The translations under genes and the position numbers were made by a program. Positions 53,667-63,481 of a stretch of 64,000 nt of DNA are shown here, piece by piece. Below the pieces are notes generated by a model that was not told the DNA's origin, did no database searches, and saw only the letters and a program-made list of their open reading frames with translations. Each line of letters begins with the position of its first letter. Position 1 is the stretch's first letter. The stretch lies in assembly GCA_036186865.1 (NCBI GenBank), contig AP025069.1, positions 16,908,974-16,972,973 of the forward strand. The letters are read 5' to 3'. The DNA comes from Eustoma russellianum. Lineage: Eukaryota > Streptophyta > Magnoliopsida > Gentianales > Gentianaceae.

Positions 53667-56079
53667 TGTTATGCCCCACACCCTCAGTAAAATAAATAAA
53701 GGATAAACGGAAATTAAATAGATTAAGGACAATTAATGATAATGAATTAACAATTAAGTATTAGGATTAATTGGAATTTATTCAAAGGATTAAATATAGA
53801 ATTAAGTAGTATTTAATTTTAGAATTAAATATTAGAAATTAATCCTTTAAGATAAATAAGATAATAGGATATAATTAAGAAAACTCCAAATTTCACCCTT
53901 TCCCATATTAAACTGACAGAACGTCAGTTTTTCCTCAAAGAAAAAAAAACCGACGCCCCATCTCTCTCCCTTAGGCGATTTCTTCACCCTTGCAACCCTA
54001 GGAGAAGAATTTCTACAGCAATCAATCCGTTCTTCATTCGTTCTTCAATCCGTCTTCGAGTAATCAAAGGCAAGTAATCTACTTATAAGTTCTTACGATT
54101 TGCGAAAGAAAAAGGCCTACTTTTGATATCCAAATTGGATCACCATGCAGTAGTTTCTTTCCGTGAATCTATATGTGCCTTATGTGTTTTGGTTTGAGAT
54201 TTGGCCAGTATATGTTGAAATATCGTTCGTTGTTCTTGTTGTTTATGTGAGATCATGTAAATCCCAATCTCTTGAACCCTACTTTGTTGATGTTTGCGGT
54301 TGAAGGGAAGGGAGAGCGAAAAAGATGAGATCTTTGGGGTTGTTGGATGAATGATTTGAGTTTTTGGCTTGAATCTTTGATGTGCATGTGAAGGATCTTG
54401 TTTTGGTGAATTAAGAATGGATTGATAGTGAATTTTAGGCTTGGAATGGTGGAAGAAAGCTGGAAATCGTTTGGGATTTAGATCTGCAGTTTCTGCAGAA
54501 AACGCAGTGAAAATTTTGAAAAACGGTGACATCGATCGATCGATGTATAGAGAGGGAGAGATCGATGTGTCTCAGATAGACATCGATCGATCGACGTAGG
54601 CTGAGTGAGAGATCGATATTCTCTGATGGACATCGATCGATCGATGTGAGGGTATGAAGTCACATCGATCGACCGATGTGAGGGTATGATGTCAAGCAGT
54701 TTTATGGGAAATAAGGGAAGAAAGAGGGAAGCTAGGGGACCCTTTGTGTGACCTTAGGGACTTCTTAGGACCTGATTGAGGTTAGTCTAAGTCTTGAGAA
54801 CATGACTTAAGATGGTAAATCAAATGTGGAGACTTCGAAAGGTATTCGAATCGGACTTCAATGTGAACGACCTAAGGGGTTAGGAATGAATGTATGTGGC
54901 TTTACAGAGTTCAAAAAGAGGAATGTGAGGGTTCCTACATTAGCCTTTGGGTTCTAGAATCAATGTTTAGGTGATGTTGACCTGCCAGGAAGAATAAGCT
55001 CGAGTGTGTAAGTGAGATGAGTCTCGTGTGACTGATTGAGATGTGAATATGATTTGAAGAATGTGATTGATTTGAGGAGTCTTGCACTCTTGCATCATGG
55101 CACTTGCATCTGCATAATGTTTTGAAAAGAGCTGTGCTTTGGCACAGGGTATAAAGTTTGCGAAATAGGCTGTAATGTGTCATGGGATGGAAATATAAGC
55201 TGTAGCACATTACAGGGTATAAAGTTGAGCTGTAACATGTCATGGGATGGAAATATAAGTTGTGGCACGTTATAGGGTATAAAGTTGGGCTGTAATGTGA
55301 CATGGGATGGAAATATAAGCCGTGGCACATTACAGGGTATAAAGTTGAGCTGTGGTGCGTCATGGGATGGAAATATAAGCCGTGACCCACCACAGGGTAT
55401 AAAGTTATGTGACCGCACATTGTGACATGCATTGCACTGTTTTGAAAAGAAATTGCATATGCTAGGATAGTGCATATTTTGTCATGCATCACGCGAGTCG
55501 TCAAGTTATGATTGGGTTGTAACTGGATTGTCATTGAACTGCTCAGTGCGTATGAATTACGGTTCTTGTTCTATTATGCTACCAGTCTATATTTTTTTGA
55601 ATTTATACAAGACATGTGCCCCATCAATCCCTTGAATTATATATTACTCATGTCTTGCCATGTGTTGATCCCTATGTCTTATAAGCGGGTTACTTGCTAG
55701 CGTTTTTTGCTAAGGGTACTGCTTTTGTTTTGCAGATGAGGTTAGTTACGACATGATATTCATAGAAGACGACAGTGAGTGGGCTGAATGGGATGCTAGA
55801 AGTCACCTTGGGAATTGTGCTAGACTATTTCTTGTTATTTAAGTTTTCTTAGTTCATTTGAAGATTTAGATGGCTGCGTCCATAAACAATTATTGATAGT
55901 CACTTTATCTTTCGGTTTACCGCTTTGATGGTTTAGATTTATGTGATGCGTGTTTCCGCACTTATTTCGTTGACGTTATTGATGATGTGTAATCGAGAGA
56001 TGAGACGTCTTGTAGTCTTCGTAGTAAGCTACGATGGGTGCACCGGTTTGGATTCCGCTGTATGGGTCAGGGCGCTACA
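53667..56079 (+). repeat. Chromovirus 3' LTR (2413 bp)
   Basis: Pairs with the 5' LTR at about 97-98% by eye. It includes the palindrome cluster at 54530-54680 and the hairpin array at 55133-55412, in which some arms have lost pairing. No gene. Confidence 0.95.
55133..55412 (+). promoter_or_regulatory. Hairpin plus TATAAAG array (3' LTR copy)
   Basis: Same five-unit layout as 47764-48040. The first hairpin is CTGTGC-TTTG-GCACAG. In the third unit the arms read CTGTAACATG and CACGTTATAG, so pairing is weakened. Confidence 0.75.
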
Positions 56080-56971
56080 GTGTGTATCACTGTCATGATC
56101 CTGTATAATCACTGTCTCCGTAGCTGGAACATCCGGGGTGTCCTGTGTTGGCTCCGCAGTTGCCAGACCAGCTATTGTTGGTTCAGCCACTGATTTCTTC
56201 TTGATGGGTGTCCAACGCTGAGGTTTTGGACGAGGTGGAGGAGGCGGCGGTGGTGGTGGCACCGATGAGGCTGACGTGGTAGGGCATGCGTCGGATGCAT
56301 GGCCCAATCGGCGGCACATAGTGCAAAACATTGGGAGATCCTCATAAATTACTTACTGAAGTATGAATCTATTCTTTGCCTGCAAATAAATTTTCTGTAG
56401 CAATTTCTTGCGAAACATCGACCTCAACACAGACTCGAGCGACGGAAGGTCGGAGGCCATCCGAAGTAGCCACGTCCAATTTGATGGGCGTACCAATGGG
56501 GCGAACAATCTCAAAAAGAGCCTCACGACGATGTAAATGAATTGGAAGACGAGGAAATATAATCCATATGGGGACAATAGGGACATCAGCAGTAGGATCA
56601 AAATCAACCGTCCTTTTAGTTATGCGCATATGACAACCCGAAATATGCCATGAACGTCGATAGAAACATCGTAGATAATCCGCTTCATTGTGAAAATTCA
56701 GCAAGATGTGTGTTTGATCTATGAGTGTGATTCGCAAGTCATGATGAAATCCTATCTTCTCAAAAACTTCACGTATAATTTTCAATGGAGGACGGCCATA
56801 CCAAAAAGTACCTACCAATGAATATTTGAAGGGTGCAGCAAGGGCATCAATCTCACAATCTAGAAATGATATCAAGGGGATGCCTTTGTATCGTGAGACA
56901 ATTTTCGGAGCAATATCGATAGATGATTTCGCTCCGGCGACCACCGCGGCAAAAGATGGCGCGGCAGCCAT
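56080..56971 (-). pseudogene. LINE B ORF1 N-terminal part: DUF4283 and zinc knuckle
   Basis: Starts MAAAPSFAAVVAG at 56971. DUF4283 spans about residues 40-190 (ISFLDCEIDALAAPFKYSLV, GTFWYGRPPLKIIREVFEKI, CHMRITKRTVDFDP, LPIHLHRREALFEIVRPIGT). A one-base insertion near 56405 shifts the frame and a TAA follows at about 56350. The correct frame resumes with the knuckle CTMCRRLGHASDAC (56290-56330), then a poly-Pro run and PKPQRWTPIKKK. The chromovirus interrupts it at 56079. The protein should bind LINE RNA. Confidence 0.88.
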
Positions 56972-57100
56972 GATCGCGATTGAAAAAAAAGAAAAAACCT
57001 GATCTTTCAGCAGATTAGCAGTGACGAGAATGAAGAATACCAGAGAATAATGACGGCGAGATGAATTGGCAAAGGATCAGCAGGTTCCTGCAGCGGCGGC
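56972..57100 (-). other. LINE B 5' UTR
   Basis: 129 bp from the 5' end (57100, next to the TSD) to the ORF1 ATG. GC-richer near the start (GCCGCCGCTGCAGG), consistent with an internal promoter, though no element can be named. Confidence 0.7.
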
Positions 57101-57147
57101 ACCCATGAATATATGTGTGTCTATATATATATATGTATAGTATCCTG
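57101..57147. other. 47-bp spacer between head-to-head LINE B and LINE C
   Basis: Holds the right copy of the LINE B TSD (57101-57116) and a TA-rich stretch with TATATATATATATG. It is the only LTR-derived sequence between two divergent LINE 5' ends. Confidence 0.75.
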
Positions 57148-57362
57148 ATGGCGGTGCACTCTGGCGATTTTTCATGGCGGCTGTAGCCGTCGTCCGCGAC
57201 GTGCTCATTCCTCATTGCAGGTTTCGTTTTTCTGATTCAATTTGGCATACATTGCACTGTTTGTCCTACGGCTGCAATTTTTTTCTACAATCTTTTGGCT
57301 CGATTGCTGTTTCGCCCACCGATCATCGACCTCCTGTTTTTTTCGCCAACATTGTCGTTCAT

Positions 57363-58634
57363 ATGGCCACCGCACCATCCTTTGCTGCGGTGGTCGGCAG
57401 ATCAGCTGCTGACACTAACATTTCGATAGCGCCGAAATCGGTTTCCCGGCACAAAGGTATCCCCATGATTTCATTTTTAGATGCTGAGATTGATGCCCTC
57501 ACAAAACCATTCAGGTATGCTTTGGTTGGAACTTTTTGGTATGGTCGCCCTCCTCTGAAAATTATACGTGAAGTATTTGAGAAAATTGGCTTCCATCAAG
57601 ATTTGAGAATTACACTGATTGATCAGTCGCATATACTTTTAAATTTTTGCAATGAAGCGGATTATTTGCGCTGTTTTTATCGTCGTTCGTGGCTTATCTC
57701 TGGCTGTCACATGAGAATAACTAAATGGACAGTAGATTTTGATCCTGCGGCAGATGTCCCCATAGTTCCTGTATGGATTTCTTTACCGTCCCTTCCTATC
57801 CATCTGCATCATCGGGCAGCACTATTTGAAGTGGTAAGACCGATTGGAACTCCATTGAAATTAGATGTTGCAACTGCGGATGGCTTGAGACCGTCAGTAG
57901 CCCGCGTCTGTGTTGAGGTTGATGTCTCTCAAGATTTGCCACAAAAAATATACTTACAGGCAAAAGGTAGGATGATATTACAATCGATAGTCTACGAAGA
58001 TCTGCCTTTATTCTGTACCACATGTCGGCGCCTCGGTCATGCACCCGGTGCATGCCCTCCAAAAGAAAACAGCAACGTGCCTCACCATCCACCACCTCCT
58101 CCGCCTCTGCCTCCCCCACTGCGGACACAACCTATACGGAAACGGTGGACGCCCGTCAAGAATAAGACAGCGCCCTCTGTCCAACCAACTGTACCAGTGG
58201 AACAGATTGCTCAAACTCACCAAATGGGTGTCGATGATATCCCTCCTCCGGACTCGGCCCTCCCTCGTGTCACCACTGCTTAGTCTGAGGAGGAGTTTTG
58301 TGATGCTGCGGATCAGCATCTCCCTATGGAACCAGGCCCCTTAGAAACGGGTCATTCGTCCGATACAGACTTGCCAAATGATGAACATGTTGAGGATATT
58401 CCTAATGTTCCGGCGGAGGTTGCAAGACGAATGCAGTTCATACCACCTTCGCCTGATGAGGAGACCTTAATATCACGCTTGACAGAACAGGAGACCGAGG
58501 CAGAGTTCATTCCAGTAGTCCTGCGCCGTAAACGTAGAGCACGCAAAGATTTGCCTCCTCTTCCACCCTCTACGATCTTAACACGTAGTGCTTCGCACAT
58601 CGTCCAGGGCAGTTCCTCCACTCTTTCTCAATGA
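57363..58634 (+). pseudogene. LINE C ORF1: DUF4283 and zinc-knuckle RNA-binding protein
   Basis: Start chosen at 57363 (MATAPSFAAVVGRSA) by similarity to LINE B; the frame is open from 57174 but the added 63 residues have no counterpart. DUF4283 spans about residues 40-190 (LVGTFWYGRPPLKIIREVFE, CHMRITKWTVDFDP, RVCVEVDVSQDLP). The knuckle CTTCRRLGHAPGAC is at about 219-232, then poly-Pro and basic RKRWTPVKNK. TAG at 58281-58283 cuts the frame, which then continues unchanged to 58634 with VVLRRKRRARKDLPPLPPST and SSSTLSQ. The TGA stop overlaps the ORF2 ATG by ATGA. Confidence 0.9.
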
Positions 58635-60736
58635 ATGCCCTAGTTTGGAACATCCGAGGCATGCGTGCCTCGTTGCCCTGTTTAAAACAAATGGTTTCTG
58701 AGCATCGTTTACAGTTGCTTGCTTTGCTTGAACCTAAGCATGATCCTTCAAGTATCAGTAGATTTATGTTACAGCTTGGTTTTGTAAATTCTTATGCTTC
58801 ACATTCGGCCCGCATTTGGTTTTTCTGGCGTGATACTGAGTTTCGTTTACTTGCTACTCAGGATCAGGAACAAGTGGTACATTTTACTCTCCAGTCCATT
58901 TCTCTGCAATGGACTTTTGTGTTTTCGGTGGTCTATGCAAGGCATACGTCTATTGAGCGTCGGCCACTATGGCATGCCTTATGTGACTTTACTGATTCAT
59001 GTCAATTGCCATGGGTAGTCGGTGGTGATTTTAATACTTTTCGCACGCTCGAGGATCATAGTGGTCATTCCACTCCGTCTTTAGCAGTATTACAAGATTT
59101 TAATGACTGTATTGAAGTATGCTCCCTCATGTCGCCTCCGCATCAAGGTTCTAAGTATACTTGGGCCGACGGGAGGGGTCTTGGGCGTATACGGCGTCGA
59201 TTAGATTGGCTTTTTATCAACTCAGCATTTCAGGATGGGTTTGCAGATATACAGTTATCGCACCTGCCAAGGGTTACTTCTGACCATATGCCGTTACTAT
59301 TTATATGTCGTCAAAGCGTAGAAGTCAGCAAGCGTACATTCCGTTTTTTGGACGCCTGGCTACATCACTCGGACTTTCATTCCTATATGAAGCAGGCATG
59401 GCTATCATATCCTACCACTGGAGGCATGTATGGGTTTTATAAAAAGTTGTTTTCATTCAAAAAAGATATTCGGAGGTGGAATACAGACATCTTTGGTAAC
59501 ATTTTCAGCAATTTGAAGCAGGCTGAGACTCAACTAAATCATGCAGAGGCAGCTTTGGATGCTAATCCATCTGAGGAAACAAGAGCTGAATATCATCGGT
59601 CCAAGGCTGAGTATAAACAGGCATCCACATCAGAATTACATTTTTGGAAGCAAAAAGCTCGAATTAAATGGATTAAAGATGGTGATGCGAATACGAGGTA
59701 CTTTCATTTTGTAGTTAACGGGAAGCGCACAAATCTGCGTATTCAAGCCATTCGTTCAACAGATGGTCTGCTTTTAACGAATGCAACTGACATAATGGCA
59801 GCCGCAGTCTCCTTTTACAATGAGTTATTCGTGCAAGAAACAACTCAGAATCATTCTACTATACTATCGCACATTCCTCGGTTGATAACGGACGATGACA
59901 ATATTATGTTGACAAGACTACCCACTGAGGCCGAAGTCAAGGAGGCAGTGTGGCATTTAGACCCCAACAGTGCTGCTGGCCCAGATGGATTTCATGGTAT
60001 GTTTTATCGTTCATGCTGGACTGTCATACATTCTGATGTGGTTAAGGCTGTGCAGGAATTTTTTCTGGGTGTTCCACAGCCACCTGTTATGGCTAGTGCA
60101 CTAATTACTTTGATACCCAAGATACAATCTCCGCAGACGTTCAGTGATTTTCGGCCTATCTGTCTTACAAATTTTCTAAGTAAAATTTGTACTCGCATTG
60201 TGGCCACACGCTTGGGGATGCTACTTCCAAAGCTAATTTCTCCAGAGCAAACAGGTTTTTTGCCGGGTTATGATATTTCAACACAAGTTTTGTTGGCAAG
60301 AGAAATGGTACATATGTTGGATAGTGGCACGTCCCATTTATGTCTGAAATTAGATATGATGAAAGCATTTGATCGAGTCAGTTTGGACTATCTGGAACGG
60401 CTTTTACTACAGTTTGGTTTCTTAGGATTTTTCTCTCGTCGTATCCTCAACCATCTGCGTGCCACTACGTTATCGGTTTTGATAAATGGAGCGCCTTCTC
60501 CTACATTTCGTCCGCATAGAGGGGTCAAACAGGGTGATCCTTTATCACCATTGCTTTTCATTCTGGCATCGGAGGGTTTCAGTAGAGGCTTAACATCGTT
60601 AGTGACTTCGGGTCACATACAGCCGTTTCGCCTTGGGCGTATTCCATTCGCAATATCACATTTAGCTTATGCAGACGATCTCCTTGTTTTCTTGCAAGGA
60701 CGCAGCGCAATATCCGCAACTTTCGCAACTTCTTAA
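58631..60736 (+). CDS. LINE C ORF2 part 1: endonuclease and reverse transcriptase
   Basis: 701 codons. The endonuclease (residues 1-230) has WNIRG, LLEPKH, VVYARHT, GGDFNTFRTLEDH, RLDWLF and TSDHMPLLF, so all catalytic blocks look intact. A helical linker (residues 250-370) includes KARIKWIKDGDANTRYFHFV. RT (about 430-695) has NSAAGPDGFHGMFYRS, LTNFLSKICTRIVATRLG, LISPEQTGFLPGYD, LKLDMMKAFDRVS, RGVKQGDPLSPLLFILASEG and HLAYADDLLVFL. After LVFLQG a one-base deletion near 60698 throws the frame and it stops at 60736. Confidence 0.93.
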   Translation: MNALVWNIRGMRASLPCLKQMVSEHRLQLLALLEPKHDPSSISRFMLQLGFVNSYASHSARIWFFWRDTEFRLLATQDQEQVVHFTLQSISLQWTFVFSVVYARHTSIERRPLWHALCDFTDSCQLPWVVGGDFNTFRTLEDHSGHSTPSLAVLQDFNDCIEVCSLMSPPHQGSKYTWADGRGLGRIRRRLDWLFINSAFQDGFADIQLSHLPRVTSDHMPLLFICRQSVEVSKRTFRFLDAWLHHSDFHSYMKQAWLSYPTTGGMYGFYKKLFSFKKDIRRWNTDIFGNIFSNLKQAETQLNHAEAALDANPSEETRAEYHRSKAEYKQASTSELHFWKQKARIKWIKDGDANTRYFHFVVNGKRTNLRIQAIRSTDGLLLTNATDIMAAAVSFYNELFVQETTQNHSTILSHIPRLITDDDNIMLTRLPTEAEVKEAVWHLDPNSAAGPDGFHGMFYRSCWTVIHSDVVKAVQEFFLGVPQPPVMASALITLIPKIQSPQTFSDFRPICLTNFLSKICTRIVATRLGMLLPKLISPEQTGFLPGYDISTQVLLAREMVHMLDSGTSHLCLKLDMMKAFDRVSLDYLERLLLQFGFLGFFSRRILNHLRATTLSVLINGAPSPTFRPHRGVKQGDPLSPLLFILASEGFSRGLTSLVTSGHIQPFRLGRIPFAISHLAYADDLLVFLQGRSAISATFATS

Positions 60737-62028
60737 CGGAATATGAACATGCTTCTGGCCAGAAGGTAAATTTTCAAAAGAGCAGCCTCATACCATCGGC
60801 ACGCCTCTCTGCCAGGCGCGTCCAAACTTTGCAGGAAATACTTGGGATGCGAATTTCGGCCTTGCCCTTCCGATATCTGGGTTCTTATCTTCACAAGGGG
60901 ATTAATCGATCACGCTATTGTTCTACTTTATTGCAACATTTTGATGCTTGTTTAAATGGGTGGCACTCCCGTCTCCTTTCATCAGCGGGAAGATTAGTCT
61001 TATTATGTTTGGTACTTTCTGCACTACCACTCCACGTTATAGCTGGGGGAGGATTGCCAAAGTCGGTCATTAAAATGCTAAACAGAAAGATGGCCACTTT
61101 CTATTGGGGCAATCGATATCATTGGGTGGCATGGTCAAAAATTACTTTACCTAATGATGAAGGAGGCTTGGGGTTACGGAATCTTAATGCGCTACAGCAG
61201 GCATATCACTGCAGAATTTGGTGGCTATATCAGAAACGTGATACTTTATGGAGTCGATATATGCATGCCAAATACGGCAGACGAGGGGATTTTCAGCCAC
61301 GACTACCAGATTCACCGGTTTGGAAACTCATCTGTCGCATTCATGAGGTATGTATTTCGCAGACAGCAGGCATAGATGCTCATATTACATGGGCACCAAC
61401 ACCTTCGGGTGAATTCTCTCTAAGATCTGCCTATGATGTTTGTCGCCCAGCTAGACCAGCATTGCTTTCAACTAAGTTTATCTGGTTTAAGCAGCATTCG
61501 CCATCCATCAAAATACTCCTTTGGCGAATCTTTAACGCGGCCCTACCATTCGAAGATTACATTGGCTTTTATTCTGCTGCCCGTCCAACGCAGTGCCAAT
61601 TTTGCAAACAACACTCGGCAACAGTTGATCATGTTTTTTTGTATTGTCCATCGATTAGGATATTATGGACTTTTTTCGCAGCAGAGTTGAACGGCGTCTA
61701 TCTCACTACCCTCAGCCTCAGTCAATATTTATTATCATGGTGGTACCGTTCTTCCTCTTCTTCACTGCTTGGGGTTATTAAAATTGTTGTTTCGAGCATC
61801 TTAGTACATAATATTTGGCGTTTCTATGCTAATATAGTGTATGGAGACGCGTCATCCTTTTCATTGTCCAAATTGCGGGCTACAATCCACTTTGATATAG
61901 ATAGCTGGATTCATACATTACATGGATCCAAACTTGCCGCAAAACCTGCCCTTTCCTTAACCTGGATTCCAAAGCTTCGATCTCCACGACTACAAGTCAT
62001 CAGATGGCACACTCCTCCACCGGGATGA
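60699..62028 (+). CDS. LINE C ORF2 part 2: RT thumb, C-terminus and zf-RVT
   Basis: Resumes in the next frame directly after the deletion and runs to TGA at 62026-62028. Blocks: ILGMRISALPFRYLGSYLHK, SSAGRLVLLCLVLSALPLHV, LPKSVIKMLNRKMATFYWGN, GGLGLRNLNALQQAYHCRIW and DSPVWKLICRIHEVC. The zf-RVT finger CQFCKQHSATVDHVFLYC is at about 61590-61650. The TGA sits where the family has TGG (Trp) before FKLNVDA, a single G-to-A change. Confidence 0.9.
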
Positions 62029-62490
62029 TTTAAGCTTAATGTTGACGCTGCTGTTGGACGCCAATATGCAGCAGGTGGAGTCATTCTGCGTGACTCAGAT
62101 GGAGTTTGTGTGCGTGCCTTAGCCTTTCGTTTACCTCCAAGTACCCCACTGATGGCAGAGATACAGGCAGCCTTACTTGGATTGCTTTATTTTCTACCTT
62201 TATATCGGACTCTTATCATAGAGACAGACTGCACGCAATTGTTGACACGCATACGTCAACGTCGACCTGTCCATGGCAACTATCATCTCAGACTCTTACA
62301 CATGTTAATTACTCATCATCCGTTGGATATCACACATATATATCGCGAGGCCAACATACCGACACACTATCTTGCTCAGCATGCAATGACGTCCCCGCTC
62401 CCATCCTCCTACACGAGCAGCAATCTTCCACCTATGGCTCGAGCCGCAGTCATCCTGGACCTCACGTCAGCATCCCTGCGTATGAATTGA
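62029..62490 (+). CDS. LINE C ORF2 part 3: RNase H domain
   Basis: Same frame as the previous part after the TGA. FKLNVDAAVGRQYAAGGVIL (first Asp), MAEIQAALLGLLYFLPLYRT (Glu), IIETDCTQLLTRIRQRRP (Asp) and IYREANIPTHYLAQHA. Three of four expected catalytic acids are present. The fourth position is His in a motif normally ADxLA, as in every copy here. Ends at TGA (62488-62490). Confidence 0.9.
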   Translation, partial: FKLNVDAAVGRQYAAGGVILRDSDGVCVRALAFRLPPSTPLMAEIQAALLGLLYFLPLYRTLIIETDCTQLLTRIRQRRPVHGNYHLRLLHMLITHHPLDITHIYREANIPTHYLAQHAMTSPLPSSYTSSNLPPMARAAVILDLTSASLRMN

Positions 62491-63471
62491 CCTCTTCGTC
62501 TTCCAAATGGATTGGCATATTTACATCTGCTCTGCCCGTGCTCCAGTGAGTACGGGCAGACTTGGTATGATTAGTTCTCTCTTACATATCATCATTATTC
62601 ATTTTCTAATTTTTGATGATTGTTTTCTTTCCCCCTTCGCATTGGCCCAATTTTGCGATGGCATGATGATTTCTGTTGCCTATGGCAAGTGTCACTCCTC
62701 TAATGTCTTCCACATGGATTGGCGTACGCTTGCATTTGCTGTCTGCGCAATTATATGTGCAGGCAACCTTGGTGAGATTCTCATCTTATATTTTCACTGC
62801 ATTGGTATATTTTTTCTAAATCTGTTTGACGCACATTTCTGTATGGCGGCTGCATGGATGCTTTCGCACCTTCGAACTTATGCTGTCGATGCTCGGTTCT
62901 TCCATATGGATCGGATCTCCTTCAATAACCCTGCCTGTACATCGGATGGTGCAGGCAGGTTGGGTATGTGTTCCTTTCACTGGATTGGCTCCTCTGTTTT
63001 CTTCTGTATTCTCTATATATTTCACACATGCTTTTATTTGCATGTTACATGGACGATCACCACAATTCGGATGGCTTATCATTTGCACGCGGATGATTTA
63101 CGGACTGAGAATGAAATTGGACGCTACTATGGCATCTTTACTACATAGTCCAACTCAAGATGGCTTGTCTTTTCAACGCCATTAGCATACACCATCTTCG
63201 GGCAGCATTAGATATCAACTCATTGTATTCTGTATTATACAACTTAGATATCAATGACAGTCGTATAAATATGCACGCTTTTTCCTTCGCCAAGGTTTTA
63301 TCCACAAGGGTGGTTTTTCTTGACAAGGTTTTAATGCGACATATCATATACGACTTGAGATATATCATCATTAGCTTTTTAATTCACTTATTCACATATT
63401 CTGACATTTGTATAATGGTTTTCCTCCGCCAAAAGTGAGGCCTTTTATTAATAAAATATCTTTAAATATAT
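62491..63471 (+). other. LINE C 3' UTR: three hairpin units and terminal stem-loop
   Basis: The units are ATGGATTGG-like motif, about 25 nt, hairpin, then GGTATG or similar. Hairpins: 62532-62542/62549-62559, 62740-62749/62756-62765 and 62930-62940/62949-62959. The terminal stem-loop arms are GCCAAG (63289-63294) and CTTGAC (63319-63324). The tail has TCCTCCGCCAAAAGTGAGG and an AATAAAA signal near 63450. A 213-codon frame crosses the units without a known domain. Confidence 0.75.
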
Positions 63472-63481
63472 NNNNNNNNNN
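63472..63481. other. 10-N assembly gap
   Basis: Ten N between the LINE C 3' tail and the 3' UTR of a minus-strand LINE. The right side begins inside the 3' arm of the conserved LINE stem-loop. Confidence 0.98.

Larger units (their letters stand above)
46299..56079 (+). mobile_element. Complete Ty3/Gypsy chromovirus with two intron-like intervals
   Basis: 9.78 kb, plus strand, LTRs 46299-48727 and 53667-56079, TSD gtgtg (46294-46298, 56080-56084), in ORF1 of LINE B. The gene order is gag, protease, RT, RNase H, integrase with chromodomain, typical of chromoviruses (Tekay/Del type is my best guess). Seven or more disabling changes are present. Two AT-rich GT...AG intervals (50074-50185, 51706-51775) must be removed to keep the protein continuous. 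Confidence 0.95.
32716..57100 (-). mobile_element. LINE B: full-length L1-type element, interrupted twice
   Basis: The minus-strand element has its 5' end at 57100 and its 3' end at 32716 (also seen at 32373 left of the gap). The 16-bp target-site duplication ACCCATGAATATATGT is at 57101-57116 and 32700-32715 (32357-32372). It contains ORF1, ORF2 with RNase H, and a 3' UTR. A Copia element splits ORF2 in the endonuclease (36935-45504) and a chromovirus splits ORF1 (46299-56079). Without these the LINE is about 6 kb. Confidence 0.92.
57148..63471 (+). mobile_element. LINE C: nearly intact L1-type element
   Basis: Plus-strand LINE with 5' UTR, ORF1 (one internal TAG), ORF2 (one frameshift, one TGA), and a 3' UTR with three hairpin units and the terminal stem-loop. 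Of the LINE copies here it has the fewest lesions. The 3' end runs into the N gap, so the poly(A) and right TSD are missing. The exact 5' end (57117-57150) is uncertain because of the TA repeat. Confidence 0.88.
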
